Assembly (NCBI GenBank): GCA_009823395.1
Contig: CM020508.1
Location: 5,850,515-5,914,514 of the forward strand
Direction: 5' to 3'
Source: Thamnaconus septentrionalis
Lineage: Eukaryota; Chordata; Actinopteri; Tetraodontiformes; Monacanthidae
Length of the DNA stretch: 64,000 bases
Shown: positions 22,570 through 35,797 of the stretch, piece after piece
How positions within the stretch are numbered: position 1 is the first letter of the stretch
Layout: every line of letters begins with the position of its first letter
Made by a program: the position numbers and the translations under genes
The notes under the pieces: model-generated
Database searches by the model: none
What the model saw: the letters and a program-made list of their open reading frames with translations, nothing else
What the model was told of the DNA's origin: nothing

Positions 22570-25306
22570 AAGCACCACTGTGTGATCCAGTGTTTTTAGG
22601 GTAAAGGGTAACTGAATGAGTGAAGCAAGCGGCAGGCGGGTGGAGCGTCGCTAACTGAGGTCAAGGCCGTGTCACAGTTGCATAAATATTAATGCTTCAC
22701 CAGTCACAGTTTGCTCGCTACCTGAAGACACTGACTGTGTCCTGACAGGCACATCACAGATTTGTTTTTTTGATTACGATTCCTATCTTTCAGCAGCCTC
22801 CACCTCTGTAATCTCATTAATCTTTGCGTGCAATCTCAATTCAGCCCTTCCCAGCTCAGTCAAGGGCAGTACAAAAATACAAGAGACTGGGTTTTTAAAT
22901 GTCCACTATCTGCAGGGGTTCTTCAGGAAACTGAAGTGTAGATTTTATATTTACATTTATTAATTGAGTTCCATTTTGAATCACTATATTATTAAGTTCG
23001 ATTTGTTTTTATCCATTTTAACAAACATTTGATTACTGAACTCATTTAGCATGTTTTTAGAAGTTTGTTTTTTAATTGCACCATGTGTTCCTGGGGCATG
23101 CATCTATTACTGTGCATCCACAAGCTGCAACTCCCACAGGCGATGTTTTTTACAAGAGTGTGCAATTACTACCAGACTATATATCCACTGAGAAACAATA
23201 CAGGCGCATAGTTTATGGCAATAAACAGCTCAGCCCCTGCATGAAACAGTAGCCTCCATGTTTCCAACCTTCATACACGAGGCCTCACAACTGGGATCGC
23301 AGTGATTTCCCACTTTATTTTCAGGCTGTCAATTAGGGCTGTCCCGATACTATATTTTCACTTCCAATACAATACCGATATTTCAACCTTGAATATCGTC
23401 CGATACCGATATCAATCTGATATCGGCATGCTACAAATGAAACATACTTTCATTATTTATTCTGTAGTGTGGAGTGTTAAAAAAGGCAGCATCAAGTGAT
23501 ATTACTCAAACAGAGAATAAGGGTCAAAAACAGTTGTATTGGAGAACATACCACTTATTATTAACAATTATTAAAAAAAACTGCAGAATAGAAAAAATAA
23601 ATAAAAAAATAAATCAGGAGGCCGTGAACAATGACCCAAATAACTTCTAGTGCAAACAATTCAAAACAAATTAACAAATGTACTGCTCGTATATTCTGAA
23701 AACAACTGAGAGCAGGAACAAAAAAACAACAAAACAATATTGTCAGTTAACTAAACTCGTGATGACCTCCATCTCCACTTTCTGCAGTCCGAGCATGACG
23801 TGGAGATTCTTTTTTCGCCGGAGTAGAATGGACTGCTTTCTATCGGAGTGTTAATATCGGAGACTTAAGAAGACATCCGAAATAATCTGATATTCCTTTT
23901 TTGGCTGACATCGGACCGATATCCGATATCAAGATCGGATCGGGACAGCCCTACTGTCAATGTCTGTTTTCTGTCTGAATATGTCGGAATTTTGTTTTTT
24001 AATGCGCACTGGAAAATGAATGTTTTAAATGACAAAATAAAAGTCTGAAGTCTGAAGATGGCCCTAAATGTTACGTAAAACTTCTCTTAAACCTCTCTTT
24101 AAAAGTTTGAGATTGCCAAACCTGAACCACCTCAATGTAGAGAATATTTAACCCGAGGGTAATAAAACACTGACTGTAACAGGGGTGTTACTGTTTCTCC
24201 TACCCGTGTCAAGGATGTGATGGCTTTCTGCGGCTGCGAAGGCACTCTGCCCTACCCCATCATCGCTGACCACAACAGGGAGCTGTCCGTTGAACTGGGG
24301 ATGTTGGACCCTGATGAGCGGGACAGTCAAGGAATGGCCCTCACCGCCCGCTGTGTAAGGCACCGTCAAACGTAAAGCTTTTGTCTTGATTAATGGTTAT
24401 CAAGCCTGAGGATGTTAAAGATAATAATGAAACTGTGACGAGTATATCCTGTTTGTCTTTAATTCACAGCTCTTTCTGTACATGTAAAGTGGTTTAATTT
24501 GCTAAACAAAGTCGTAATACACCGAGGGAATCTTTATCTCTGCAAATAATATATATTTATTTCCTTTCTGCTTTCTACACACCGCTGCTTCTCAGGTGTT
24601 TGTGATTGGCCCTGACAAGAAGCTGAAGCTGTCCATCCTCTACCCGGCCACCACGGGGAGGAACTTCGACGAGCTGCTCCGTGTTATTGACTCGCTGCAG
24701 CTCACTGCAAAGAAGAAGGTTGCTACACCTGTGGACTGGAAGGTAAATATCAAAGCCAGGCAAAAAAATATTATCAATGAAGTGGAATTCAATGGAAAAT
24801 TTAAAAGGAAGGTCCACTTTTGAGATCATATGAACCAACTTTGCTCTTGTGTGTCTCCCGTCTTATTCTTCAAAAGAAAACCATGCATAGATATCATTCA
24901 TTGGATTACTTTTAAAGACATTGCAAAGTACTTTAAAATTGTCCTGTTGCATTTGGAACAGAAGACCACTTCCAGACATGTAGGAAGAATTAAAATGACA
25001 TACTGCAGACACCTTAGACATTTTTAAAGTCTGTCAAACCTCAGAACAAAAACTGTCATATAATTCATTTTTATCCTTAAATACGGAACAGAACAACAAA
25101 AGCCACAGGTCGCTGATAAAGGCCCTCTTTTAGCTCTGCGTCCTATTGACAACACTCCCCTTTTCCTGTGTCTGTCCCAGCCGGGTGAGAAGGTCATGGT
25201 CATCCCCTCGCTCTCGGACGAAGAGGCCAAGGCTCTGTTTCCCAAAGGCGTGACCAAGAAGGAGCTGCCCTCTGGGAAGGGATACCTGCGCTTCACCGAA
25301 CCCTGA
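20778..25306 (+). CDS. prdx6: Peroxiredoxin 6 (1-Cys peroxiredoxin), five exons, 220 aa
   Basis: PRDX6 reduces H2O2 and phospholipid hydroperoxides with glutathione/GSTpi, and in mammals also has acidic Ca-independent phospholipase A2 and LPC acyltransferase activity. It acts in cytosol and lysosome-related organelles. Exons are 20778-20869, 22364-22520, 24214-24354, 24596-24742 and 25181-25306 (663 nt, in frame, stop TGA). The peroxidatic Cys is C46 in PVCTTE. The lipase-type motif GDSWG has S31, and with H25 and D137 it matches the human H26/S32/D140 triad after gaps. The thioredoxin-fold and C-terminal dimer domains are complete. Length is 220 against 224 in human, with one residue missing near the N-terminus and two in the loop at 84-98. 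The S31 codon is split by intron 1. The intron 2 donor (AAG|GTTTCC) is weak and followed at once by (CA)n. Confidence 0.97.
20870..22363 (+). other. prdx6 intron 1
   Basis: A 1494-bp GT-AG intron (GTAAGT donor). It contains T-runs (20909-20920, 21440-21456) but I see no recognisable element or gene. Confidence 0.9.
22528..22566. repeat. (CA)n microsatellite beside a splice donor
   Basis: About 19 CA units start only seven bases after the prdx6 exon 2 donor. Confidence 0.97.
23334..23953. mobile_element. Non-autonomous hAT element (MITE), 620 bp
   Basis: The terminal inverted repeat TAGGGCTGTCCCGAT at the left end is mirrored by ATCGGGACAGCCCTA at the right end. It is flanked by a perfect 8-bp target duplication CTGTCAAT (23326-23333 and 23954-23961). 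Subterminal ACCGATAT/ATATCGG repeats occur at both ends. There is no transposase ORF. The 8-bp duplication indicates the hAT superfamily. It is inserted in prdx6 intron 2 in either orientation. Confidence 0.9.
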
Positions 25307-25488
25307 ACCGGCAGCAGGAACAACAACACAACGTGGTGATCACTCCATTTGCTTCACACGTGTGAACCATGACTCATACAGTTTTTACATTAGGAGCTCA
25401 TTAGAAGATGCACTAAACTGGTTTATGTGACCTTTCTTTGTGTGTACGACCCTAGAGTTCTTCTGCAGTGCCTTGTTGACATTCCTCC

Positions 25489-25494
25489 AATAAA
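25489..25494 (+). terminator. prdx6 polyadenylation signal (AATAAA)
   Basis: AATAAA lies 183 bp after the prdx6 stop codon, followed by a T/GT-rich stretch (TTTATCATATGTCGG). The 3' UTR is thus about 25307-25515. Confidence 0.8.
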
Positions 25495-26324
25495 CACACC
25501 TTTATCATATGTCGGCTGAGTCTTGGAGTCTTTCCCCAACCTGTTAGCACAACACAGCACAGCGCACAGGAGGCTTGGTAACGGCATCAAACCATGTTCC
25601 AACGACATCAAGCATTTTCTAACTAAACCACTAGATGGCCTCCTGTATCTTCAAGATCCCAGTTTCTGAAAAACCGAATAGCTGGTGGGTGACGCCTGAG
25701 GCCCTCATTGTTGCAGAAGGAACGACAAAGTGTCAGGTTGAGCAGGAATTCAGAACTCGGTGTTTTTGCAGGAGGGTGCAAACGGGGGGCTAACCACGCT
25801 GCTTTATGGAGGTCTATGGAGTTTTCCCAGGGGGAAAGTATCAACCGGAGCCGCCCGATTGGAACCCGAAGCGCGGAAGTGACACGGTGCTGCTTCCGCT
25901 GCCGTTCTATGTTTTTGCCAGTAGGTGGCAGTGTATGCACTCAGATAAGTCTGCTGGTAGTTCTTGCCTCGCCTGCCACTACCCGTCAGTCGTCGGTTGC
26001 CACAGGGAGGGAGTGGCACCACACCGGCTGGATTGGCCCGTTTATTTACATTTTCTGTGAATAAAAGAGGAAGAAAAGGACCACATGAAGTTGCTGTCTA
26101 GTTTCTATTCCACAGAGAAGATTACACAACTGTTACCCAGCCACTTTCTCCCCCCCTCTCTCATATCTTGGATCGTGTTGCCAAATCAGCATTAAAGGCT
26201 TTAATGCCCCTGCCGTCTACATTTCCTAATGTACCATTGATTAGTCTTTCAAATTGATAGTTCTGTTTGCCCTGTGTCAAGGCCCTTTAAATGCCAATAG
26301 GCAGATGACGCTCTACAACAGCTC

Positions 26325-26375
26325 CACAGAGGTGGAAAGTAACCAAGAATACTCAAGAAAACTATTAGGTTAAGC
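26325..26375. repeat. Fragment of a hAT-like fish repeat (AGGTGGAAAGTAAC type)
   Basis: CAGAGGTGGAAAGTAACCAA followed by ACTCAAG resembles the end of a very common teleost repeat beginning CAGTGGTGGAAAGTAAC. Only one end is visible. Confidence 0.4.
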
Positions 26376-26549
26376 TTAAAACTAAAATATTAATGTTAAA
26401 AAACCCACTGTGGCCCATTTGGCACATGCCAGATGCATGGTTTTCATCACTTAAGCAGCCAAATTTACTCCAAATTTTCGATTCCAGAATAAAAACATCT
26501 GATTTCATGGTGCTGCAAATATTTCAAAAGCTTTCCATGGACTTCACAG

Positions 26550-26591
26550 TGTCTGTCTGTCCGTATGTCTGTCTGTCTGTCTGTCTGTCTG
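26550..26591. repeat. (CTGT)n microsatellite
   Basis: About ten CTGT units with one interruption. Confidence 0.95.
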
Positions 26592-27299
26592 AACCACGCT
26601 CGAGACATCTGGGCCTGTGCGAGAAGAGAGCTGCCCAATCTCAGCTGCAGTTTGACTTTTTATCTCTCATTTCCGGCTCTGAGCTCTCAGACATGTCTTT
26701 GGAGGAGTCAGATCTCTTGATAGAGGAGCAGTAGACCTAATTAACATGCTGCAGCTGTACAAAGTTAACAACGGCGACGCACCATGCCAGAAAAAGCAGG
26801 AAAATAAAACATGAAGTCGCAGACGCAGCAGTATTTCTTCTTATTCATAACCGTAATATAATGACAATGATTGAAGTGCGCCAACATCAATATTTCTCCC
26901 ATGACTGGAGATTAAAAAAAAAAAAATGCTGACTTTAACTTGCAAATGATTTATTTCACCTTGATCCTTTTCTGAAAAGGTGGATCCAGGCGAAACCACA
27001 CTAAGCTGTGTCCCCGCAGTTTTATTTCTTTGCAGGGATGCGAGCACGATCATGCAACTTTTATATCGTGGGAACATGAAACGGACAGACCTGCGTGAAA
27101 CACAATATTGTGTTGCAGACAGGCACAGATCGGGGCGGGGGGACTTTTTCAGCACCGGTGAACTCAGGTCAGACCCGACTGCAGCAGATGAGACACTCGG
27201 GCACGAGGTGTCGGTTTCCCCTTTTGAGTTATTCAGTCCTTGAACCTGGCCAGTATTAATTACTAGTATTCTGAAGGTGAACGCTGATCTCATGAGCAG

Positions 27300-27300
<1 letters not shown>

Positions 27301-27334
<34 letters not shown>
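27301..27334. repeat. (CA)n microsatellite
   Basis: About 16 CA units in the intergenic region after prdx6. Confidence 0.95.
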
Positions 27335-27335
<1 letters not shown>

Positions 27336-29042
27336 TCTCACTGTGGAACGCAGAGGTCACGGAGAAAAGACGGGATTCCCTTTAAGTGAAGGAGGGGGGA
27401 AGGGGAAGGTAGGGTGGGGTGGGGGGGGGGGGGTATGCCGAGCCAGATAAAATATCTCACTCCCCCCTTTCACTGCCCGCTTTCTGCTTTTCATTCCTGA
27501 CATGCACACAATGCGAACTGGAATGTTATCCTTCTTTTTTTCCCCTCTTGTTTGATCAGTTGTTCCCTTGGCATGCTCGACCAAAGACAGGAAACACTGA
27601 TACACATTATTTTCTTATTTTTTTATTTGGAATTTGAAAAGGTTCTTTAATACACCAGTTTTCATTTTTCCGAGTCTTTCAACTCTTTCCACAATCAGTC
27701 ATTAGCAAAAAAACAAAACAAAACAAAAAAAAACTTTGTTGCACCTTCCACACATTTGGAAGGGAGCGAAAACAAAGGCGGCCACAGTGAAGGAGCTGTT
27801 GGTACCCTGTTAGAGGTATCAGTGCCCCATTTTGACACCACAAAAGGTGCATTTTTGCAGCACACTTTTTTGAGAAAGCCAAAAAAAGTAAAAGTTGGGC
27901 TTTTGTCATTTGTGGGGAGTTTAACTGACATATATTGTTGTCAGTAAAAAGTGAATTTTGCACAACAAAAGTCCTTCAGACTCAAATTTATATCCTTATT
28001 TTTATAATTTATTTTTCTCTTGAAGTGACCAATGAGCCACACGCTCTGGTCAGTTGACCTTGCACTTGACCTTTCCTCTATCTCCTCTCTGGCTCCTCCC
28101 CATGGTGGCTGCTTTGTTGTCGCCAGCAAACCCCCCCACACCCCCACCCCCACCGTCGACGCGAGCCAAACGATCAAATGCATTTCTCAAATTCCAGACG
28201 ACAATAGTCTGTGCCAGAGCAACGAGAGGCACGTCGGGTGTCAGACACACAGGCTTAATTGCCCCCCCGCCGTCCCCCGAGCCCTCACCACCGTCCCCTC
28301 TCATCCACCGCTGTTCATCTGTCACCTCCTCCCCGCTTGTTGGCGAGCGAGCCAACTCGTCCCACCTTTTGCCGCTGCAACACGAATACTTGTAACACAA
28401 CACCGGCCCCGGGCCAGGGTATAGAAAAACACACCAGCTGCCCGACACGCACACCACAACACGCACAATTGCACACACCGCTCTGAAGGCTGAAGGCTGA
28501 TCAAAAGACACAAACGCAGCGCTGAAAGGATCAGCCTCCCTCCAGACTCTTCTTATCTCAGGGATGTTTTACTGCTCTCAGACCAGCCGATAAGAGGACG
28601 GACGTGCACCAGGCGCTGAGCTCGGGCCCCCCGTCGTTCAGCCGTTTTCTTTCGCTTGCTGCGTGCACTTCATTCAGGTCTGGCTGGGCCCGCAGAAAAA
28701 GCCACCAACACACACGGCATACCTGTTTCCCTCGGACATGTGTTTATTCAAGAGCATGTGCTCGGCCTGTGGAGGAGGTCATTATTCCCATGCTGTGTGC
28801 CAGGCATTGAAGCTGCTGCCCATGACCTGCAGGTTAACAAGCCAGAGACCAGAGGAGCAACAAAACACACACATGCGCAACCAACTCCCACATATGCTGA
28901 GCCACGGCTTGATGCTTTCCAGACGGCGTCCGCACCCCCCCCCCCCCACCGACCCTCCCTCAGCCCCCACACCCGCCTCCCCTGCACCGCCTGGCACTCT
29001 CGCCCTCCCAAATCTCTGGATCTACCCCCTCGACCACCACGT

Positions 29043-29079
<37 letters not shown>
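29043..29079. repeat. (CA)n microsatellite
   Basis: About 18 CA units. The long overlapping ORFs on both strands around it derive from this array and a C-rich flank. Confidence 0.95.
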
Positions 29080-29080
<1 letters not shown>

Positions 29081-30376
29081 GCACACGCAGCACCTCCCAC
29101 TGCTCACTCAACACTGCTTATCAAAGGTTTTGCTTCTTCTGTTTCCCGTTCCCATGCAGGGACCCCGCAAAGTGGCGGCCACTGCTCTCACTGCCAGGGA
29201 AGTTTGGCTTCCTACGAGGAGAGAAAACAAAACATTAAAATGTTTGTCAGTTAAGTCACTAATATAATAGTTTATATAAATGCTTTGGGCGCTGAACTTC
29301 ATCATTCAGTGGAAACCGAATAACGGAAATTAGATATTTTTGTTTTTGTTGGATTTGGTAGACTGCCCTCTACTGGCTGCCAAAACCACACATGCCCATG
29401 AAAGACGACCAAAATTCAGCTCCATTGGTGTTTTCTGATGCTTGTTTTTTGTCAAGTAGCAAAGTTGGACTTCTTGATTGGCCAGAGGGTTTAGAACACG
29501 GTTCTTGGAACTCTCAAAGGGCCTGGCGAGGTTTAGTCGAGGTGTTGCTTTCCACCAGGCAAGGCTAGGAGGCAGATATCTTGACAGTAGGTGCAAGATT
29601 ACAGAAGGAGATAAAACTGTCATCTGATTTTGTCTGTGATATGCAGCTACACTGGAGCTTACTCCTTTTCAAAAGACCAACAGTTCCCAGTGAAGCTCTG
29701 TGTTCGACACGCTGTGCTGGCAAACTGAAACTTCTGAAACCCCCAATCTCTCCATCTCCCTTTTTTTTCTTTTTCTTTGGAGCAAATACTTGTCGAGCAC
29801 AAGTGAGAAGGTGCTGAGAGACAGCAAGAAAGATGAGCAGAGTAGAGAAAATGGAAACATGCTCGATGACCTCAGGATTGGGTTGAACTTTGAGGAGCAT
29901 TAAGCATCTCTCTGTCGACACTCGCCCTCTGGCTTTCCTCACTCAGGCATAATCACGGGTCAGTGGGCCTCACACACACACACACACACCTGCACATGGG
30001 GACATAATGGTAAAAGTGATGAAAGTGTAGGACGTGAGTGCCCAGATAAATGTCATTGTTTTGATGGTTCCTCGTAAATACGGCGCCGCAGACAGGCTAT
30101 TACGGCCGAGCAGGTTGGGGCCAGTTCGTGATGAATGAGAAAGGTAAAAGTGCAATCACTCTCTCTGCTTATCTTTATGTTTCTCTATCAATATCTCTGT
30201 CCTTCCCCATCCCCGCTCTCCCTATTAGAGACACATTGATCACCAACGGCTGGCATATCACCTGAGTAATGGCTAAGGGTGTCTGGGCTTTAAAACAACC
30301 TCCGCCGGAGCGCCAGAGTCTTCATCACGCCAACAGGGCATAATAATGTGCATATATATACAGTGTGTGCGCGTCT

Positions 30377-30407
<31 letters not shown>

Positions 30408-31811
30408 CAATAATGCAAGCGACATCAAACATGGGGGCAATAAGGAGCAGAGACCACCGGGCCTGCCACCAACTCCAGCTCAACTAGACCACTTTAAGTC
30501 ATTAATAATGTTTTCAGTGTGTGTGTGTGTGTGTGGGTGTGCGAAGGGAGATGGGGGTTGAAGGTTCTCCAAACCACAAAGTATTTTTTTAAAGGGACGT
30601 TTATTCTCTTTACTGGGTTTAAATCAATTGATCCTTTCAGATTAACTTCAGAGAAGTGTGTTCCACACATGACTTTGTGTTTAAAAGTAATACGAGAAGA
30701 TTGAGACAAAAACCTTTTATCTTTGTATTACTTACAGCGCACAGCTAGCAAGTGTTTAGCCACAGCATATCGCGATTGTTGATAAGTTGTTGAAGTTGTT
30801 TAAACGCATCGAAGACCACGTACATAAAGTGGCTTTAAACCTGCTGGAAGGTGCCAGCCAGACGCACTATTTTCCTTCTGTCCTTATTTTAAGCTAAGCT
30901 AGTTAACAGCCGGCTGGCATGCCATGTTGGATGTTTACGCACGAGAACAGCGTTCCAATCCCCCAGTTGTTCCCAATGAATGACTACAAAAGGTGCTTGG
31001 ACAACTCATGTGAGACTTCAATCCATAGGAGACAAACATACTCACTGGTTAGCAGCAGGATTACAACAGCTGACTAACAGGACATTGTATGGCCCGTCAG
31101 TCAGACAATGTCTTCTCGTAGTTTGGCTTAACTACAACATCATTCTGAAAGCGTAACTATTACATTTTATCAGAGTGGAGAATATCACAGTCTCTGGGGG
31201 AAATGAGCTATGCTAATGGTGTTTAACAAGCTAAAATTGAGCTTGCCGCCTCAGATCTGTGTAACTGAGCACTCTGGCGAAATTTCTCACGCTGACCTGG
31301 CCGGCCGTTGAAAAAACAGAAGTGGACTTGCCAAACACGTGTGCGGAACAGGATGCAGCAACTAAATTAAAAGTAGGAAGAAGGAAAAAAAAAGAAAGAG
31401 ATTTAGCAATTCCAGAAAAACCCACTTGCTTTTTTTTAAATCCCTTGTGTTCTTTTCCATTAGTTTGTTTTCCTTTGAGCAGAGGGCAGACAGTGTGAAA
31501 GGCCAGTGGGAAGGCTGCTGGGAAGCGCAGAGACAGACAGACAGAGAGGCATGTGCACGCGTGGCACTTCTACTCTCCCATATTTGTGTGTGTCTGTGTG
31601 ATGTGGTGCAGGAATTAATCAAAAAAGTGGGCGGTAGCTGTGGAGGTGAAGAATAACAGGAGGTGAACGAAAGGGAAAGAGAGGTGACACTGCGTTGCTA
31701 CGGCAACTGTTTATAGAGTTTGGATGATTTTCCATCCGAACCATAATGAGCCAGTTTGAAGCGTAATGAAACCAGCCTGGCGTTCCTGGCTCTCACACTG
31801 CGGGTCATGCG

Positions 31812-31815
<4 letters not shown>

Positions 31816-31866
<51 letters not shown>

Positions 31867-31868
31867 CA
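31816..31868. repeat. (CA)n microsatellite
   Basis: About 26 CA units with a single CG interruption near 31860. Confidence 0.95.
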
Positions 31869-32157
31869 GACGCACACGCATAGGGCCGAGTGGGTAACAC
31901 ATGTTTTGCTTTAGTACTTGTTTATGTTCATCCAACAGTGGGAGAGCGCAGCCACGGTTAACTATCAATTAAAGGCACGATCATAAAACGAGCACTTGTA
32001 AATAAACACAGCCGGCTAACGTGCGAGTGAAAACAGGGAGAGAGGCGGAGAATAAAAAGGCCCCGAGATGCTGTTTTAATAACACAGATTTCACCTTCCT
32101 CTTCCTGAAGGGAGAGAAAAAAAAAATATTGCGCAGAAATGCAGCCGAGTGCCTTAA

Positions 32158-33033
32158 AGGGATAGTTCACCAAAAATTTGAACCTTTACTCATCTACTGC
32201 TACTCACCGCCGTGTTGATGGAGACAATTCAATTCAATGCCAATGTCCACACAACTGTTCAGAGCTCCACCCCCTTGCGTGGCCAAGCACTGCAGGATGA
32301 AGGAAATAAAAGACAACTGACAAATATGTATGAAATGTATAAAAGACTGCTCGTGCAGAGTATTCCAAGTGTGCGGAAGACTTGGCGCATTAAGCGCTGA
32401 TGTCAACGCCGTGTTTTTAGCCAGAATGTAGCCTCCTAGCCAGCAGCAATGTTTACGTAGCTCATGTGAGAATGACAAGACCTGCTAGCGTGTAGTAACT
32501 TGCTGCTCTCGCGGAAAATTGGTGAGCTCAGGAGGCCACAGCGGATATTTTGCCTTAAAAATCGTGGTCACGGTTGCGGTCACGGATGAACTGGGCTGAC
32601 GTGTCTTCCAGAGACACGATGATGAACACACGAGCAATATGGAGGCATGTTGTGCTTCTATCCATTCAGCACATTTACATGGTCATAATTTCTTTTTCAA
32701 TCTGATCAAACTGAGAGATCAGAATGTCAAACATGACCCTTGATTCTATCTAAAACAGCACAACACCACCTCCCCCTTTTCCAGTAGAAACTCCTATTGG
32801 ATTGGGCTAATTTGATCGGAATGTAGTGTTTGCATGACGTGACTTTAATCACTTCCATTGTTTTCTTTTTTACGTTGGAGCACCTCGCCCTAATAGTGTC
32901 CACTGGGTGGGATTATTGTTATCCATTAAAAAAAAAAAAACTCTGGAACGGTTTTATGAATGAGAAAAACTCAATGGAGCCTCCATCGACAGTGGTGAGT
33001 AGGAAATGGCTCAACTTTGACCGGGCCGTGCCT
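32158..33033. mobile_element. TTAA-flanked non-autonomous DNA transposon, 876 bp
   Basis: The left end, AGGGATAGTTCACC running on to ACTCACCGCCGTGTTGATGG, and the inverted right end, AGGCACGGCCCGG running on to ACTCACCACTGTCGATGGAG, are imperfect inverted repeats of 55-65 bp. Each is bordered by TTAA (32154-32157 and 33034-33037), the target duplicated by piggyBac and Kolobok elements. No transposase ORF is present. The left end also matches the common fish string AAAGGGATAGTTCACC. Confidence 0.65.
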
Positions 33034-33248
33034 TTAAAATAATGTCCAAACCCGAGAATGACCGATTTGGGGACGAACCAAATCTGCGGTGCCCTTATGC
33101 AAGAGCATTGCCCATGGTGTGAGATTGCTCCCTCAGCTTGGCCGCTTAGTTTTCTGGCTTACTGCTTTCAGTAAGTACACTTATAAAACTCACCGCGCGT
33201 TAATGGGGCTTCAAGCCAGCGCATGTCACACAGCGAGAGTAACAAGTC

Positions 33249-33296
<48 letters not shown>
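33249..33296. repeat. (GT)n microsatellite
   Basis: About 22 GT units. A shorter (GT)n lies at 33832-33859. Confidence 0.95.
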
Positions 33297-35757
33297 TTAA
33301 TGTCTCCTCAGTCTGCGCATAATGAGTTCCCCGGGGCCTCCCTCACCTTCACCCCCTCTTCCCTCTCTGCCTTCACCTACTTTCCCCCCCAAACTTGGCC
33401 CTATTAACCCCTCATTCCCCCACGCAACCCCTGCCCCCCAACCCCCTACCCACCCCAACCCCTGCATGTTTATTTAAGTAGGCCTCGGCGAGGAGGGGAA
33501 GGTGAGTTGACTGCCTGTATGCATGTTTATTTACACACGGGCAGGGGCGAAGGATCTGTGGTGGAAGGAAACGGCGCAGATGAGAACCGGGCTGGGTTGC
33601 GGTTGGGGGGGAGGGGGCAACAGGGTGGTGTGTTTTTGGTTCCGTCAAAATGAAAAGTCCACAAAAGCAGCGGCGGCGCAGGCATCGGGTCAGCGGCTTC
33701 ACACCTCGCCGTGACCCGCGGTCGGCCGGCAGGCTGAAGACGACGAGGCTGCAAAGGAGGGCAGCGCCTCACCGCCGGTGGAAGCCGAAACTTCTGGGGA
33801 GGTCAGAGGTCGGGAGCTGCCCTTTTTCAACTGTGTGTGTGTGTGTGTGTGTGTGTGTAGGTGCAGCCCCACCTGAGGGTGCAGCTGAAAGCACACGCTG
33901 TCACATGGCTTCGTCTGTCAGCAAACACTTCGTGGGGCGAGCAGGCAGCACAGGTAGGCTGCTTGAGTCCAAGCACTGGCAAAGCGTCGATTTATTTATT
34001 TATTTATTCACTTTTTTTTGCAACTGGGCTCATCCAGTTGTGTGAGCGGATGAACGTTTCCCACGTCCTTTGAATATCTTTTGTTGGTAAAGACGGCGCA
34101 AGAGTTTCCTGTCCTATTAGAAGACACAGGACTACCGAGAGGAGTCGTGCTGAAATATCTTTTCCACCAGGAAAATTAAATTATTCAGCAATTTTGTTCT
34201 TCATTTACTATGAAAATGTGACCTACTTCTCAGAAAACCGCTGCTTCTCACCATCCACGCCTACAGTGCAATTTGGCAGCTGCAAAGCCTGCGGCCTCTC
34301 AGTACAGTATTCACTTCCTGCTTTCAATCAAAAACAGTTTTCTATTGGAACTTAGCAAGATGGATGTGCAAGAATTCCCGCTGACAATTTCTCAGACATC
34401 CGGCAGCCTTGCCCTCAATTATCACAGAAACCAAGCTAAACAAGGTGCGACTTGGTACCGTGTGATGTAAATTGTGGTCGAGAGCGCCGATTAGACAGCA
34501 GACTCCGTACTTACGCAGCGCCGTCTAATGAGAATGCGGTGTGGATTCAACCCCGCCCCCAACCGCGAAAAGTGGTTTGTTCACTGCATTAGATAAAACT
34601 GGTAATTAAATGTTTGTTTGCTTTGCCACGGACGGCACCATTTTGGCTCTACTCACCCTGTTGTTATGTGGTCACGGCAAAACGTGTACAATGCACTTTT
34701 ACAGCTTTGGAGAAGTTTCCCTAAGCTTTCCCTAGCTTATAATACTCACAATAAATCTAGCCATGCTAAAATGTTTTCATTCACACACACACACACACAA
34801 ATATGTATATGTATATATATGTATATATGTATACTTCAATCTTGTCACATTTCACGAAACTGCACTGATACCAAACTGTTACCTGCTAATGGAAGGCCTA
34901 GGAGCTGCGATCTGAGGTGGCACCTTGGGTCACAACCCCGAAAGTCAAATATTTGCAGTTTGCGCTCGGCTTGTGCACCAGCTGACAAGATTTGGTGGCC
35001 TGCAGGTGCTGGAGTGGTCGGGAAACCTGCCACCTATTTGGTTAACCCCGGGCTATTTTTAGCTCTTTCAAAGGCCTCCGTCCTTCTGATCCTCACGACC
35101 GTGTGCAGCTATCGGTGTTAAAGAACAACAGTAATGTGGTCACACGCTGGGATTAAGCCACTAGACCACCATTCTTCGGCTCGCCCTCTTCGCTCCAGGT
35201 TCCCTCAGTCTGATACAGGATATCACAAATCGTGTCCGACCACGTCTCTGCAGCGCCACATTTCCACACTTCTCTCTCTCTTTTCCATCAGCTAGGTTAT
35301 CGGCCCCTCTGGCGGCTTCCTTCACCAGCTTTGAGGGGCCCGGGCCTCGGTAACGTGTCAGTGATTGCAGGGATTGTGTTCAGGGGCCTCAGCGGGGATT
35401 CCCCTGCTGGTGTGTCAGGAGGAACATTCTCCTTAAGATTTATCCCACAATTCCGTCCCGCTAGAAACGCTTTGGAACAGGGAGGCACGACTTTGTTGGG
35501 TCATACGAAAATGGATGAAAATTCAAACACATCCAAGCGAGACCAATCAGGTCTCTCAGTAGGAGTTTCGTGAGGCTGCTGCAGCTCAGGCAGGCAGGAG
35601 AAAAGCAAAACCCATGTGTTTGACCAAGTGGAGTCTTTTTATGTCATTTTATGTTCAACTTCTCAATGCAAAAACACCATTCAACAGCTAGCGGCAGCTA
35701 CGCTAATCTCTTTAGCAACAGCTTGGCTTGTAGTCGCTTCCTGTACTTCTCCCTCAT

Positions 35758-35793
<36 letters not shown>
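35758..35793. repeat. (CT)n microsatellite
   Basis: A pure pyrimidine dinucleotide run of about 17 units. Confidence 0.95.

Positions 35794-35797
<4 letters not shown>

Larger units (their letters stand above)
25516..32153. other. Intergenic, no coding gene seen (first part of the gene desert)
   Basis: This stretch begins just after prdx6. It contains (CTGT)n, several (CA)n/(GT)n arrays, poly-G at 27419-27433, homopolymers and a hAT-like fragment near 26325. Every ORF examined is low complexity, lacks recognisable domains or is antisense to a microsatellite. Around 30895-30925 the string AAGCTAAGCTAGTTAACAGC recalls a repeat common in percomorph untranslated regions. Confidence 0.6.

Noticed and set aside
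28656..29267. ORFs of 191-203 codons
   Set aside because: His-Thr runs from (CA)n plus Pro-rich chance sequence; two overlapping frames are equally long.
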